Numbered from the stretch's first letter, positions 1 to 7,727 are shown. The stretch: DNA of 15,763 bases from CAZOHG01 sp964579725 (GCA_964579725.1 CAZOHG010000074.1:1-15763), one strand, 5' to 3'. Notes: generated from the sequence alone by a model not told the origin. Translations and numbers: made by a program.

Positions 1-409
1 CTTGAATACGCTCGACTTCTGCTTTCAGTTCCTCGATTTCCCTCGCCAGTGTCTCTTCTTTTTCGCTGGCTTCCAGAAAAACCGTTTCCTGCGTGTCAAT
101 AGCCGCCGCCGTCGAATCAATTTCTGCCTGAATGGCGTCGTACTCGCGATTGGTCGTCACCTTAAACAACTGGTCACGGTATTTTTTATCCTTCTCGCGA
201 AGAGATTTGATCTCTAACTCCGCTGCGTACTTCGATTTCTGGGCTTCTTCAAGCGCCTTTCTTTTCTCGCCTAACAGGGTCGTCTTCTCGTCCACTTGCT
301 GTTTTAAACTCTGAAGTTTTTTAGGTAAATCCCCCTGAAGAGCTTCCAATTCGCGCAATCTGGAATCCACTTTCTGGAGTTCAATCAGAATTTTCAATCT
401 CTGCGGCAA
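1..409 (-). CDS. DUF164 coiled-coil / C4 zinc-ribbon protein, N-terminal part (truncated by window edge)
   Basis: The first 136 codons are present and the rest runs off the left edge. The start is a TTG at 409, because AGGAG lies 7 bases upstream. An ATG at about 426 opens a different frame that stops quickly. The product is almost entirely heptad-like helix rich in Glu, Lys and Leu, beginning with an LQKVDSRLRELEEL stretch. Residues 84-98 read VTTNREYDAIQAEI, which resembles the hinge signature of the DUF164/CT398 family, a long antiparallel coiled-coil hairpin followed by a C4 zinc ribbon. The ribbon itself would lie outside the window. Members are thought to bind nucleic acid or act as adaptors, but the function is not settled. 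Family assignment is good; role is unknown. Confidence 0.8.
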   Translation of the reverse strand, partial: MPQRLKILIELQKVDSRLRELEALQGDLPKKLQSLKQQVDEKTTLLGEKRKALEEAQKSKYAAELEIKSLREKDKKYRDQLFKVTTNREYDAIQAEIDSTAAAIDTQETVFLEASEKEETLAREIEELKAEVERIQ

Positions 410-416
410 CGGTTCT

Positions 417-421
417 CTCCT
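417..421 (-). promoter_or_regulatory. Ribosome binding site deciding the TTG start of the DUF164 gene
   Basis: AGGAG on the minus strand stands 7 bases before the TTG at 409. No in-frame ATG with a comparable site exists nearby, so the rare start codon is preferred. Confidence 0.65.
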
Positions 422-437
422 CTCATTTTCGGTACAT

Positions 438-465
438 AAAAAAAATGCACTTTAATAAAAGTGCA
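438..465 (-). terminator. Rho-independent terminator in the dgt to DUF164 gap
   Basis: On the minus strand an 8-bp stem (TGCACTTT / AAAGTGCA, loop TATT) is followed directly by eight T. An A-rich flank continues the pairing imperfectly. The stem is AT-rich, so efficiency may be partial. It lies 190 bases beyond the dgt stop but downstream of a good promoter and only 28 bases before the DUF164 start. It may therefore end a leader transcript rather than, or as well as, the dgt message. Confidence 0.65.
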
Positions 466-571
466 CTTTAAAATTTCGCAGGACAATCCATTGCTGTTTT
501 CGTTTGCGATATGTTTTTATCGAAATATTCTCCGAGCAATGGAATCATCCTTTTCTTTGTTTTTCAAAATT
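438..571 (-). ncRNA. Candidate small RNA or attenuator leader, about 134 nt
   Basis: This is the stretch between the predicted transcription start (about 571) and the T-run of the terminator. It contains a 9-bp stem, TCCATTGCT (543-535) with AGCAATGGA (495-487), extended outwards by AGGA/TCCT across an internal loop. Inside it is a CGATA/TATCG hairpin (522-518 with 511-507). No open reading frame with a ribosome site is evident in it. No known RNA family was recognised. Promoter plus structure plus terminator supports a discrete RNA, but homology and expression cannot be seen here. Confidence 0.35.
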
Positions 572-577
572 CCATTA

Positions 578-606
578 AATATAAAAAAAACCTCATTTGA
601 AATCAA
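578..606 (-). promoter_or_regulatory. Sigma70-type promoter for the DUF164 leader
   Basis: On the minus strand TTGATT (606-601) and TATATT (583-578) are separated by exactly 17 bases, in an AT-rich stretch about 50 bases beyond the dgt stop. The transcript would start near 571 and meet the terminator hairpin before reaching the DUF164 start at 409. Confidence 0.5.
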
Positions 607-655
607 GTTATTTTGTTTATTTTTGCGCGCCCCCGAACACACTCCCTGTCCTTTT

Positions 656-1969
656 TCAGGTCACAAGGCGTTCGTATTCTTTCATGGCAAAACTGTCAGT
701 CATTCCAGCGATGTAATCGGCAATTAGACGGACAAAATCCGCCTGCTCGGAAATCTGGTCGGGCTGCCACGTTTCCGCAGGAAAATCGTTTTGTCCCGTT
801 TGCGTCTGGAAAAATCGGTAAGCCGGGTAACTGTGCATTTCGGCCGGCTTTTTGAGATAGGCCTTAAAAAGGTCTCGAATGACCATTTCCGCCAGATTGT
901 CAGCCCATTCGATTCCGGGACGGCGAATAATCCGCTGGTCAATAAAATGATCTAACTCCTTCTGTAGAGGATCAATCTGTTCCGAAAAAGCCACCACAAA
1001 CGAGTTGAACAAATTCCACCGGCGATTTTCGTGGTAAAATTTCTCCAACCGCCGGACGGATTCTTCTAAAACGTCGGAGACAAGGACCTGAATGAGCCGC
1101 TTGATCAAGCTGTTCATGTACAGAAAATCATTCTCGGGAGGTTGTAAGTGGGTGCTTTCTTCGACGTACCGAATGAGTTCCACGCGGCGCATGTCGGCCA
1201 CCGAAACGTGCCCGGCGCGGATACCGTCCTCCAAATCATGGGTGCGTTGAGCAATTTCGTCACAAATGGCCACTACCTGCCCTTCCAGAGTGACGGACAT
1301 GTCGCTTTCCATGAACAGGTGGTCGGAACGCCAATCGGGGTACTGAATCTGGTGGCGATTTAAGCGTGTGTGTTTTAGGATGCCTTCTCGCACGGGGCCG
1401 GTCAAATTCAATCCTTCGAAGGCGTATTTTTTCTCCAATTCATCCACCACTCGAACGCTCTGGTAATTGTGCTTAAATCCCCCCAAATCACCCGATTGGA
1501 GGGCCCCGTCCAGAGAATCCGCACCGTGCAGAATTTTGTGCAGTACTACTTCCCCAATGTGACCGAACGGCGTGTGTCCAATATCGTGCCCCAGAGCAAT
1601 GGCTTCAATAAGATCCTCATTCAGGCCAAGGCTTCGTCCCATGGTGCGGGCAATCTGCGACACCTCTAATGTGTGGGTTAGCCGGGTTCGGTAGTGATCG
1701 CCTGTGGTCACCATGAACACCTGCCGTTTGTGTTTCAAGCGCCGGAAAGAGCGGGAGTGAATGATTCGGTCACGGTCTCGCTGGAAATTCGTTCGGTACG
1801 GGTGTTCCTCCTCGATGTACAGGCGGGTTCCGTTTTGCTCGGCGCTTCGGGTGGCGTAAGGGGCGAGAAATTGCTCTTCCCAATTTTCGAAATCCTCACG
1901 TCGTCTTAATTTGACGAGCGGTTCCTCATCCCCAAAAAGCGACATCTGTTTGAAAAGTTCATCGGCCAT
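656..1969 (-). CDS. dgt: dGTP triphosphohydrolase (HD-domain dNTPase)
   Basis: Hydrolyses dGTP (and in many bacterial homologues other dNTPs) to the deoxynucleoside and triphosphate, controlling dNTP pools in the cytoplasm. The 437-residue protein shows the metal-binding H...HD...D set: His99 in RTRLTHTLE, His128-Asp129 in GHDIGHTPFGH, and Asp237 in ICDEIAQRTHD. The family blocks HSRSFRRLKHKRQV (71-84) and HNYQSVRVVDELE are also present. The length suits the non-E. coli type. The start at 1969 has only a weak GAAGA-like site; Met9 is an alternative. Residues 8-12 read QMSLF, resembling a beta-clamp binding pentapeptide. It lies 115 bases after the aminotransferase gene and may be read from the same message. 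The HD-dNTPase assignment is secure; substrate preference is not visible. Confidence 0.93.
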   Translation of the reverse strand: MADELFKQMSLFGDEEPLVKLRRREDFENWEEQFLAPYATRSAEQNGTRLYIEEEHPYRTNFQRDRDRIIHSRSFRRLKHKRQVFMVTTGDHYRTRLTHTLEVSQIARTMGRSLGLNEDLIEAIALGHDIGHTPFGHIGEVVLHKILHGADSLDGALQSGDLGGFKHNYQSVRVVDELEKKYAFEGLNLTGPVREGILKHTRLNRHQIQYPDWRSDHLFMESDMSVTLEGQVVAICDEIAQRTHDLEDGIRAGHVSVADMRRVELIRYVEESTHLQPPENDFLYMNSLIKRLIQVLVSDVLEESVRRLEKFYHENRRWNLFNSFVVAFSEQIDPLQKELDHFIDQRIIRRPGIEWADNLAEMVIRDLFKAYLKKPAEMHSYPAYRFFQTQTGQNDFPAETWQPDQISEQADFVRLIADYIAGMTDSFAMKEYERLVT

Positions 1970-2038
1970 TGGACATCTTCGGATCAGAGGTTCAACGCAT
2001 TGGAATTAGGATTTTTGATTCCGATTTCGGACGTTACC

Positions 2039-2060
2039 TGAGACTGGAGTCCGAGTCTCA
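2039..2060 (-). other. Hairpin in the gap between the aminotransferase and dgt genes
   Basis: TGAGACT (2039-2045) and AGTCTCA (2054-2060) form a perfect 7-bp stem with an 8-base loop, 25 bases beyond the aminotransferase stop. No T-run follows on either strand, so it is not a standard intrinsic terminator. It could protect the end of the upstream message or mark processing between operon segments. No promoter was recognised between it and dgt. Confidence 0.4.
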
Positions 2061-2084
2061 GTGCGCAAAAGCCTTTCAAATTTA

Positions 2085-3263
2085 TTAGGTGGTTTTCGGA
2101 TCGGGTCGAGTACGCAAATATTTTTCAAGCCGATCCATGCCTTCCTCGATTTTTTCCAAAGAGGTGGCGTAGGAAAAACGCATGTATCCCTCACCGTTCG
2201 TTCCAAAATCAATGCCGGGGGCAACCGCCACACGGGCATTTTCCAGCAGCTCAAAGGAAAATCCCAGAGAATCGCGGGTAAACCGTTTGGCGTTGGCAAA
2301 TACGTAAAAGGCTCCGGTCGGTTCCACTTGAATGCCAAACCCCATTTCTTTCAACCGTCCGATGAGATATTTTCGGCGGGTATTGTACTGAAGACGCATT
2401 TCCTCAATTTCGGGATGCTCTTCAGTTAAGGCCACAACGCCCGCGTATTGTGCCGCCTCCGGCGCCGAAATGAAAAAATTCTGCTGGAGTTTTTGAATGG
2501 GACGGACATATTCTTCCGGAACAATAAGATAGCCCAGACGCCAACCGGTCATGGCAAAAAGTTTGGAAAAGCCGTTCAGCACAAAGGCGTCCGGAGTCAG
2601 CTCTAAAAAGGAATGCTCTTTGCCTTCGTATACCAAACCGTGGTAAATTTCGTCCGCAAGAATCGGAATGTAAAGGCGCGAGATGTCCACCATTTCTTCA
2701 GGCGGCAGTAAATGCCCCGTAGGATTGGAGGGCGAATTAATGAGAATAGCCTTCGTTTTTTCGGAAATCTTCCGCCGAATGTCCTCGGTTCGGTACTGAA
2801 ACCCGTCGGATTCCCGCACATCTACAAAAACAGGCACCCCTTCAAGGTAGCGAATGAAATTGGGGTAGCAAGCGTACCCGGGATTGGTTAAAATCACTTC
2901 ATCGCCCGGATTCAATAAAACCGAAAGAACGAGCAGCAATCCCGGTGAGGTTCCCATTGTGACAATGACCTGCTCCGGCTCAATGGTCACGTGGTACCGT
3001 TTACGATACCATTCCACAATGGCTTCCCGAAGCGGGTAGATGCCCAGGCTGTGTGTGTACCGGGTGTGCCCGTTTAACAGGGCCTTTTGTCCGGCTTCGC
3101 TAATTTTGGCCGGTGTCTTGAAATCGGGTTCCCCGATTTCCATGTGAATAATTTCCTGCCCATCTCGCTCCAATTCCTGCGCCCTTTCCAGGACGTCCAT
3201 GACCAAAAAAGAGGTCATTTTTTCCAAACGATGGGGTAGTTCGAATTTGCGATCCAATAGCAT
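2085..3263 (-). CDS. PLP-dependent aminotransferase, class I/II (fold type I)
   Basis: Transfers an amino group between an amino acid and a 2-oxo acid through pyridoxal phosphate; the substrate cannot be read from the sequence. Visible family marks in the 392-residue protein are GEPDF (44-48), NSPSNPTG with Asn180, ADEIYH with Asp204 and Tyr207, SKLFAMTGWRLGY with the Schiff-base Lys234, and a C-terminal MRFSYATS carrying the carboxylate-binding Arg. The 'MTGWRLGY' block and overall layout fit the aspartate/aromatic aminotransferase subgroup Ib. The ATG at 3263 has AAGGA close upstream. The gene starts 21 bases after the permease stop, so it is very probably translated from the same message as the ABC genes, though a functional link is not evident. 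Confidence 0.9.
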   Translation of the reverse strand: MLLDRKFELPHRLEKMTSFLVMDVLERAQELERDGQEIIHMEIGEPDFKTPAKISEAGQKALLNGHTRYTHSLGIYPLREAIVEWYRKRYHVTIEPEQVIVTMGTSPGLLLVLSVLLNPGDEVILTNPGYACYPNFIRYLEGVPVFVDVRESDGFQYRTEDIRRKISEKTKAILINSPSNPTGHLLPPEEMVDISRLYIPILADEIYHGLVYEGKEHSFLELTPDAFVLNGFSKLFAMTGWRLGYLIVPEEYVRPIQKLQQNFFISAPEAAQYAGVVALTEEHPEIEEMRLQYNTRRKYLIGRLKEMGFGIQVEPTGAFYVFANAKRFTRDSLGFSFELLENARVAVAPGIDFGTNGEGYMRFSYATSLEKIEEGMDRLEKYLRTRPDPKTT

Positions 3264-3284
3264 GGCTTTTCCTTTTGGGAATCC

Positions 3285-4994
3285 TTACCCGTGATATTCC
3301 AGCTTAGTCAGGCGCAAATCCATGAGATAATCAGCCCATTTCCACAAAACGAATAAAACAAGCAGCAAAATGACCAGACCGGGGAAAAAGTATCTCGGAA
3401 AACGAAAAACCACATATTCCAATCCTGCAGCCACAACAAAAACAGGGACAAACAAAACGGTAATTAAAAAGCGCATATTGGACTGCCCCCGCTCAAAGGG
3501 TCGCGACAACGGGTATTTGGTATTAAACAGTGCCAAAAACATAAAGTAAACCAGCGAAACGACAAAATTAAAAAACGTCACCCAAAAAGCGTGCAGGGGC
3601 GGCATTTTAAGCAGCAGAATCAGCCACACAAGGACAAAAAACGGAACCATGTACCGGAGCAAAAATAGCTTGGCCGCCCCCCAAAAGAGGCCGGAAGGTT
3701 TCCGAATCGGCGCCGACCAAAAAATCCAGGAGCCTTTCCAATTTTCCGAGGTGGAAATAATCTCGTAGAAAAAGAATACGACGTACACCAAGAAAACCAG
3801 CGGGAAAATGGCTCCGTACCCCTTGACGTTGTAAAAGGGATCGCTCAGGGAACCTTCCCACAGGAAAAAAGCGAGCATGGCCAACGGAATACCGAACGAG
3901 GGGAAAATCCGTGTACGAAGGGTGCGGTCACGCCGCAAGTATTTCGCCGTTAATTCGTATCCCACTTCCTCTTCGCCCGGACGAATCCACCGAAACTTCC
4001 TTCCACCTGTGGCTTTTCGGGGCCGGGATTTTTCTTGAATGACCTTTTCGAAACGCTGGGCTTTTTCCGACATTTTTTGCAAATAGCCGGCATATTCCAG
4101 CGAAATATTTCGAAACGCAATCAGCAGAAAAATCGCCGTACTGACCACCGCCAGGGTTCCGAGACTTAGCATCCAAAAATCTTTCGTACTGAAAAAAACA
4201 GATGTTAATCCCGCAAACCAGGCTGGCGGCACCAAAAAATTCCAGAGGTGTTCAAAGCGGAAAATCAAATGTCCTGCTTCCGTTTTTTCGCTGAGATGTG
4301 GAATAAATTGGTAGCCTAAAACCAAAATAAAGGTAAGCGCCATTTGAACGTACGCCAAAATATCTTTCAGGCGATCGTAGTTGACCAGTTTTACCAGGAG
4401 GGTGTAGAACAAAATCATGTAAGCCGCCACATTGAGATTCGCCAGCCAGCTTGTCAACAGAAAAACAAGGGCAAAGGCCCAGGAACTGCCCTTGACCCAA
4501 ATGCCCATGACGGCCGGAACGAGCGTTAGCGCAAATCCCATAACGGTGACGTAGAAGAAGAGATTCGCCACACGGGACACAAAAAAGGTGCGGGAACTGA
4601 CAGGGCGAGACCCCAAAATATCGGCGTCCAGGGGATTTAGAATGATTTCGTGAAATTCAATAATGACTGCCATAGCCATCATAACCATGGAAACGGTCAA
4701 AATCACAAATGAATAGGCGGGGACGTCGGTGATTTTGAACACGCCTGCCGCAATGGCTAAACTAATGAAAAGGTAGGAGATTAGCGTGTACCAGAAGGCT
4801 GAACGTGGTTTTCTGCCGCGGGACATGGCTGTCACCGGGCGACGAAAATCCAGCTTTAAGCTTGCTTGGGAAAGTGCCTTCAGTTGGACGAAATCAATAT
4901 CGAATTTTTCTAAAAATCTGACCATTGGCCTTTTCGCATTCACCGCAGTTTTCTGTTTTTGGGGATGAAAATCCTTTCCCCAATTACGATGCAA
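3285..4994 (-). CDS. ABC-2 type transporter permease, large multi-pass subunit
   Basis: Membrane subunit of an exporter whose ATPase is encoded immediately upstream. About twelve hydrophobic segments can be seen (near residues 66-85, 94-113, 138-160, 172-202, 211-230, 277-294, 364-380, 393-412, 442-463, 468-490, 508-530, 536-554). A basic cytoplasmic stretch between segments 6 and 7 (about 300-360) includes EKSRPRKATGGRK. The longest frame starts at a TTG (4994) overlapping the ATPase gene by 11 bases, but that codon has no clear ribosome site. The ATG at 4925 (residue 24), preceded by GAAAAGG, is a reasonable alternative. The size suggests both halves of a permease fused in one chain. The exported substrate is unknown. 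Function as a permease rests on topology and on the neighbour rather than on a sharp motif. Confidence 0.75.
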   Translation of the reverse strand: MHRNWGKDFHPQKQKTAVNAKRPMVRFLEKFDIDFVQLKALSQASLKLDFRRPVTAMSRGRKPRSAFWYTLISYLFISLAIAAGVFKITDVPAYSFVILTVSMVMMAMAVIIEFHEIILNPLDADILGSRPVSSRTFFVSRVANLFFYVTVMGFALTLVPAVMGIWVKGSSWAFALVFLLTSWLANLNVAAYMILFYTLLVKLVNYDRLKDILAYVQMALTFILVLGYQFIPHLSEKTEAGHLIFRFEHLWNFLVPPAWFAGLTSVFFSTKDFWMLSLGTLAVVSTAIFLLIAFRNISLEYAGYLQKMSEKAQRFEKVIQEKSRPRKATGGRKFRWIRPGEEEVGYELTAKYLRRDRTLRTRIFPSFGIPLAMLAFFLWEGSLSDPFYNVKGYGAIFPLVFLVYVVFFFYEIISTSENWKGSWIFWSAPIRKPSGLFWGAAKLFLLRYMVPFFVLVWLILLLKMPPLHAFWVTFFNFVVSLVYFMFLALFNTKYPLSRPFERGQSNMRFLITVLFVPVFVVAAGLEYVVFRFPRYFFPGLVILLLVLFVLWKWADYLMDLRLTKLEYHG

Positions 4995-5763
4995 TCAGCC
5001 GAGAAAAAGCCTCGGCGATTTCCGCCATGTCCTCGGAATGGGTTACCTGGCTGAAGATTTCTTCCAGCGACGATTCCCGGGTCATTTGCCGCAAATCTTG
5101 AATACTGCCGTCGGCCACAATGTGCCCGTGGTCCAAAATAATGACGCGGTCGCAAATTTTCTCCACCACCTCCAGAATGTGCGAACTGTAGAAAATCGTC
5201 TTGCCCTGGTCAGCCAATTTTCGAATTAATTCTTTCACCAAAAGTGCGGCATTCGCGTCCAGCCCGTTGAGAGGTTCGTCAAAAAAAATGACCTGCGGGT
5301 TGTGAATAAGGGCAGCAGCAATGACCACCTTTTGTTTCATCCCTTTTGAAAATGTGTCCATGCGTTGGTTGGCTTGTTTTTGAAGATGGAAAAGATTGAG
5401 GAATTCCCGTATTCTCTGATTTAAAAATTCCTCCTCAAGATGGTAAAGTCTGCCAATTAATTGCAGATATTCCTCAGGGGTCAATTTTTCGTAAAGGGCG
5501 CCCGATTCCGGCACGTAGCCAATCCGTTTCTTAACCTCAAGCGGTTGCTCCAAAATGTCAAAGCCGGCGATTTGGGCTGTGCCTGAAGTGGGTTTAATGA
5601 GACCGGTTAACATTTTAATCGTCGTGGTTTTTCCCGCTCCGTTGGGTCCCAAATAGCCGCAGATTTGACCTTCCGGCACCGAAAACGAAATATGATCGAC
5701 CGCCGTAAACGACCCGTAGCGACGCGTCAGCTCTTTGGCGTCAATAGCTACTGTGTGACTCAT
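4984..5763 (-). CDS. ABC transporter ATP-binding protein (ABC-2 export type)
   Basis: The cytoplasmic ATPase that would power the adjacent permease. The 259-residue chain has Walker A GPNGAGKTT (39-47), a Q-loop region GYVPESGALYE in which Glu stands where Gln is usual, the signature FSKGMKQK (138-145, in place of LSGGQ), Walker B VIFFDEP (158-164), D-loop NGLD, and the switch His195 in YSSHILEVVE. The FSKGM-type signature and PE in the Q-loop are usual for the drug/Na+/ABC-2 exporter group (CcmA/NatA-like). The ATG at 5763 is preceded by GAGGAAA. It lies 23 bases after gatB and overlaps the permease by 11 bases, which supports translational coupling. Confidence 0.93.
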   Translation of the reverse strand: MSHTVAIDAKELTRRYGSFTAVDHISFSVPEGQICGYLGPNGAGKTTTIKMLTGLIKPTSGTAQIAGFDILEQPLEVKKRIGYVPESGALYEKLTPEEYLQLIGRLYHLEEEFLNQRIREFLNLFHLQKQANQRMDTFSKGMKQKVVIAAALIHNPQVIFFDEPLNGLDANAALLVKELIRKLADQGKTIFYSSHILEVVEKICDRVIILDHGHIVADGSIQDLRQMTRESSLEEIFSQVTHSEDMAEIAEAFSRLIAS

Positions 5764-5786
5764 CTTATTTTCCTCAGCCGTATTTT

Positions 5787-7235
5787 TCAGGCTTTACGTT
5801 CGCTCAATTTCTGCAGCAATAGTTGATTCACCAATTTGGGATTTGCCTTGCCACGCGTTGCCTTCATGACTTCCCCCATAAAAAAACCGATTAGACTTTC
5901 TTTTCCGGCCAGATATTTGGCCACTTCATCCGGGTGTGCGCTAATCACGCCGTCCACCACCGATTCCAACGCCGAGGCATCGTTCACCTGACTCAGCCCC
6001 TTTTTCTCCACAATTTTGCCGGGGGCTTCTCCCGTTTCCGCCATTTCGTTAAAAACCCTTTTGGCCGTCTTCACATTAATCGCGCCCGAATCAATTAGCG
6101 TCAGCAGGTCTGCCAAATGAGCTGGTTTCAGGACAGTCTTTTGAATGTCCAGCTTGCGGTCGCGCAAAAACCGCAGTACTTCTCCCATGACCCAATTACT
6201 GAGTTTTTTGGTGTCGTTGTACCGGGCTGCGGCCGCTTCGTAAAAATCAGCCAGTTGTTTGGAAGCCGTGAGCACCGTGGCATCGTACTCGGGAAGCTGA
6301 AATTGTTCCACAAAGCGCTTTTTTCGTTCCAGGGGAAGCTCGGGCAATTCCGCCGCAATTTTTTCCACCCAGGCACGGTCTACGTCCAACGGAACCAGAT
6401 CCGGCTCGGGAAAATAGCGGTAGTCGTGGGCTTCTTCTTTGGAGCGCATGGGCACGATTTTGCCCTCTTTGGCATTCCACAGCATGGTTTGCTGGGTCAC
6501 TTTTCCCCCTTTCGAAAGGATTTCCAGCTGCCGCGCCACTTCGTATTCCAGCGCCTTTTCCACGCCGTGGAAAGAATTCATATTTTTCACTTCCGTTTTG
6601 ACGCCCAATTCGGAGGACCCTACCGGCCGCAGGGAGACATTGGCGTCACAGCGCAGGCTTCCCTCTTCCATGTTGCAGTCTGAGATCTCCAGATATTCCA
6701 AAATCTGCTTCAAAGCGGCCAAATAGAGGTACGCCTCTCGGGGTGAACGCATGTCCGGTTCGCTCACAATCTCAATAAGCGGCACACCACAGCGGTTTAA
6801 GTCGACCAACGTTTCATTGGCACCCACAAATTCTTCGGCGTGCACGGATTTGCCCGCATCCTCTTCCATGTGAATACGCGTAATGCGAATGCGTTTCGTG
6901 TGGCCGTCCCATTCGATATCCACGTAGCCGTGTTCGCAAATCGGTTTTTCGTACTGCGAAATCTGGTAGCCCTTGGGCAAATCGGGGTAGAAATAATTCT
7001 TTCGGGCAAAAATAGAATGCTCGGCAATGGTGCAATGCGTGGCAAGCCCCATTCGAATGGCGTAATCCACGACTTTTTCATTGAGAACGGGAAGCACGCC
7101 GGGCAGTCCCATGCACACCGGACAGACGTGCGTATTGGGTGGCGCTCCGAACTCGGTACTGCACGAACAGAAAATTTTCGATTTTGTCGAAAGCTGTGCG
7201 TGAACTTCCAAACCAATAACGGTTTCAAACTCCAT
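5787..7235 (-). CDS. gatB: Asp-tRNA(Asn)/Glu-tRNA(Gln) amidotransferase subunit B
   Basis: Subunit of GatCAB that phosphorylates and amidates Glu-tRNA(Gln), or Asp-tRNA(Asn), to the correct aminoacyl-tRNA. From the ATG at 7235 the product is 482 residues, the usual length. It opens with IGLEVHAQL and has a four-cysteine zinc site (Cys23, Cys25, Cys38, Cys41 in FCSCS...HVCPVCMG). It also carries the kinase-core blocks PKGYQISQYE, RIHMEEDAGKS, DLNRCGVPLIEIVSEPD and CDANVSLRP, and ends in the YqeY-like tRNA-binding tail (NPKLVNQLLLQKL). A TTG six codons further up is in frame, but its GGGAG overlaps it, so that sequence serves as ribosome site for the ATG instead. gatA and gatC are not in the window. 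It is the first gene of the run that continues into the ABC genes. Confidence 0.97.
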   Translation of the reverse strand: MEFETVIGLEVHAQLSTKSKIFCSCSTEFGAPPNTHVCPVCMGLPGVLPVLNEKVVDYAIRMGLATHCTIAEHSIFARKNYFYPDLPKGYQISQYEKPICEHGYVDIEWDGHTKRIRITRIHMEEDAGKSVHAEEFVGANETLVDLNRCGVPLIEIVSEPDMRSPREAYLYLAALKQILEYLEISDCNMEEGSLRCDANVSLRPVGSSELGVKTEVKNMNSFHGVEKALEYEVARQLEILSKGGKVTQQTMLWNAKEGKIVPMRSKEEAHDYRYFPEPDLVPLDVDRAWVEKIAAELPELPLERKKRFVEQFQLPEYDATVLTASKQLADFYEAAAARYNDTKKLSNWVMGEVLRFLRDRKLDIQKTVLKPAHLADLLTLIDSGAINVKTAKRVFNEMAETGEAPGKIVEKKGLSQVNDASALESVVDGVISAHPDEVAKYLAGKESLIGFFMGEVMKATRGKANPKLVNQLLLQKLSERKA

Positions 7236-7397
7236 TGAAAACAAAACTCCCAAATTGACTCGAATGTTAAAGATTGCCCTTAGAGGCGCCCTTTTAGCCG
7301 AAATGCATTCCCGCCTTTTGAAGCGGAAGGAAACGGGCCCGAAAAAAAAGATTTTCTTTCCCTGGTTTTCGCACGTCCCTACCGCCGAATTGCATTA

Positions 7398-7426
7398 AAA
7401 ATACGAAATTGACGCGGGAATAGCAA
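7398..7426 (-). promoter_or_regulatory. Promoter candidate for the gatB operon
   Basis: On the minus strand TTGCTA (7426-7421) and TATTTT (7403-7398) are spaced by 17 bases, just downstream of the small 64-codon gene. The leader to the gatB ATG would be about 155 bases and contains a short CCGC/GCGG hairpin and a GGCGCC palindrome, but no recognised riboswitch. Confidence 0.4.
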
Positions 7427-7438
7427 TAGAAAATCGGG

Positions 7439-7633
7439 CTAACTTCGATCCGCTGACATTTGAATCTCAAGAAGGGTGTGCTGTTCCTCAATGAGCGCCT
7501 CGGCACGTTCAAGCTGACCCTTTTTCAAAGCGTGCTGAATTTCTTTTTCCAATTGGGCCAGCCGTTCTTCAACGCTAACACCGGCTTGTTTTTTGAACAA
7601 CTCCAATTGGGAAGGTTTTGTTCTTTTACCCAT
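7439..7633 (-). CDS. Small helical protein of unknown function (64 aa)
   Basis: I do not recognise this family. The product opens with a basic tail (MGKRTKPS), then QLELF at residues 9-13, then a charged amphipathic region from about residue 20 to the end (EERLAQLEKEIQHALKKGQ, ERAEALIEEQHTLLEIQ). This predicts two helices, perhaps a hairpin. The ATG is preceded by AGGA at short spacing. Codon use and residue mix look protein-like, and no other convincing frame crosses the region. It sits alone between ytfJ (after a weak terminator) and the gatB promoter. QLELF resembles the beta-clamp binding consensus, which would hint at a replication or repair accessory role. That is inference only. Confidence 0.6.
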   Translation of the reverse strand: MGKRTKPSQLELFKKQAGVSVEERLAQLEKEIQHALKKGQLERAEALIEEQHTLLEIQMSADRS

Positions 7634-7703
7634 TTTTCCTGCCTAACGGATTAGATGATCGGTTCACGTACTGCCTTCGTTTCGCAAAAAACTAACTTCG
7701 CCG

Positions 7704-7727
7704 AAAAAGCGAGCCTTTTTTCAGGCT
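7704..7727 (-). terminator. Weak intrinsic terminator candidate after ytfJ
   Basis: On the minus strand AGCCT, loop GAAAAA, AGGCT, then CGC and five T. The upstream arm begins at the last base of the ytfJ stop codon. The stem is only 5 bp and three bases separate it from the T-run, so it may be partial. Confidence 0.35.

Noticed and set aside
446..471. Direct repeat TGCACTTTAA (446-455 and 462-471) as an operator
   Set aside because: The repeat is a by-product of the palindromic AAAGTGCACTTT within the terminator stem, so the terminator explains it.
6117..6683. 188-codon open frame on the plus strand
   Set aside because: It lies wholly antisense to gatB, whose protein sequence is clearly conserved. 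The translation is rich in Phe, Gln and His as expected from a shadow frame, and no ribosome site was noted.
7341..7360. AT-only hairpin followed by T-run in the gatB leader (AAAGA/TCTTT)
   Set aside because: The stem is five AT pairs and is explained by homopolymer runs. It lies inside the presumed gatB leader, where a terminator would block an essential gene, and has no further support.
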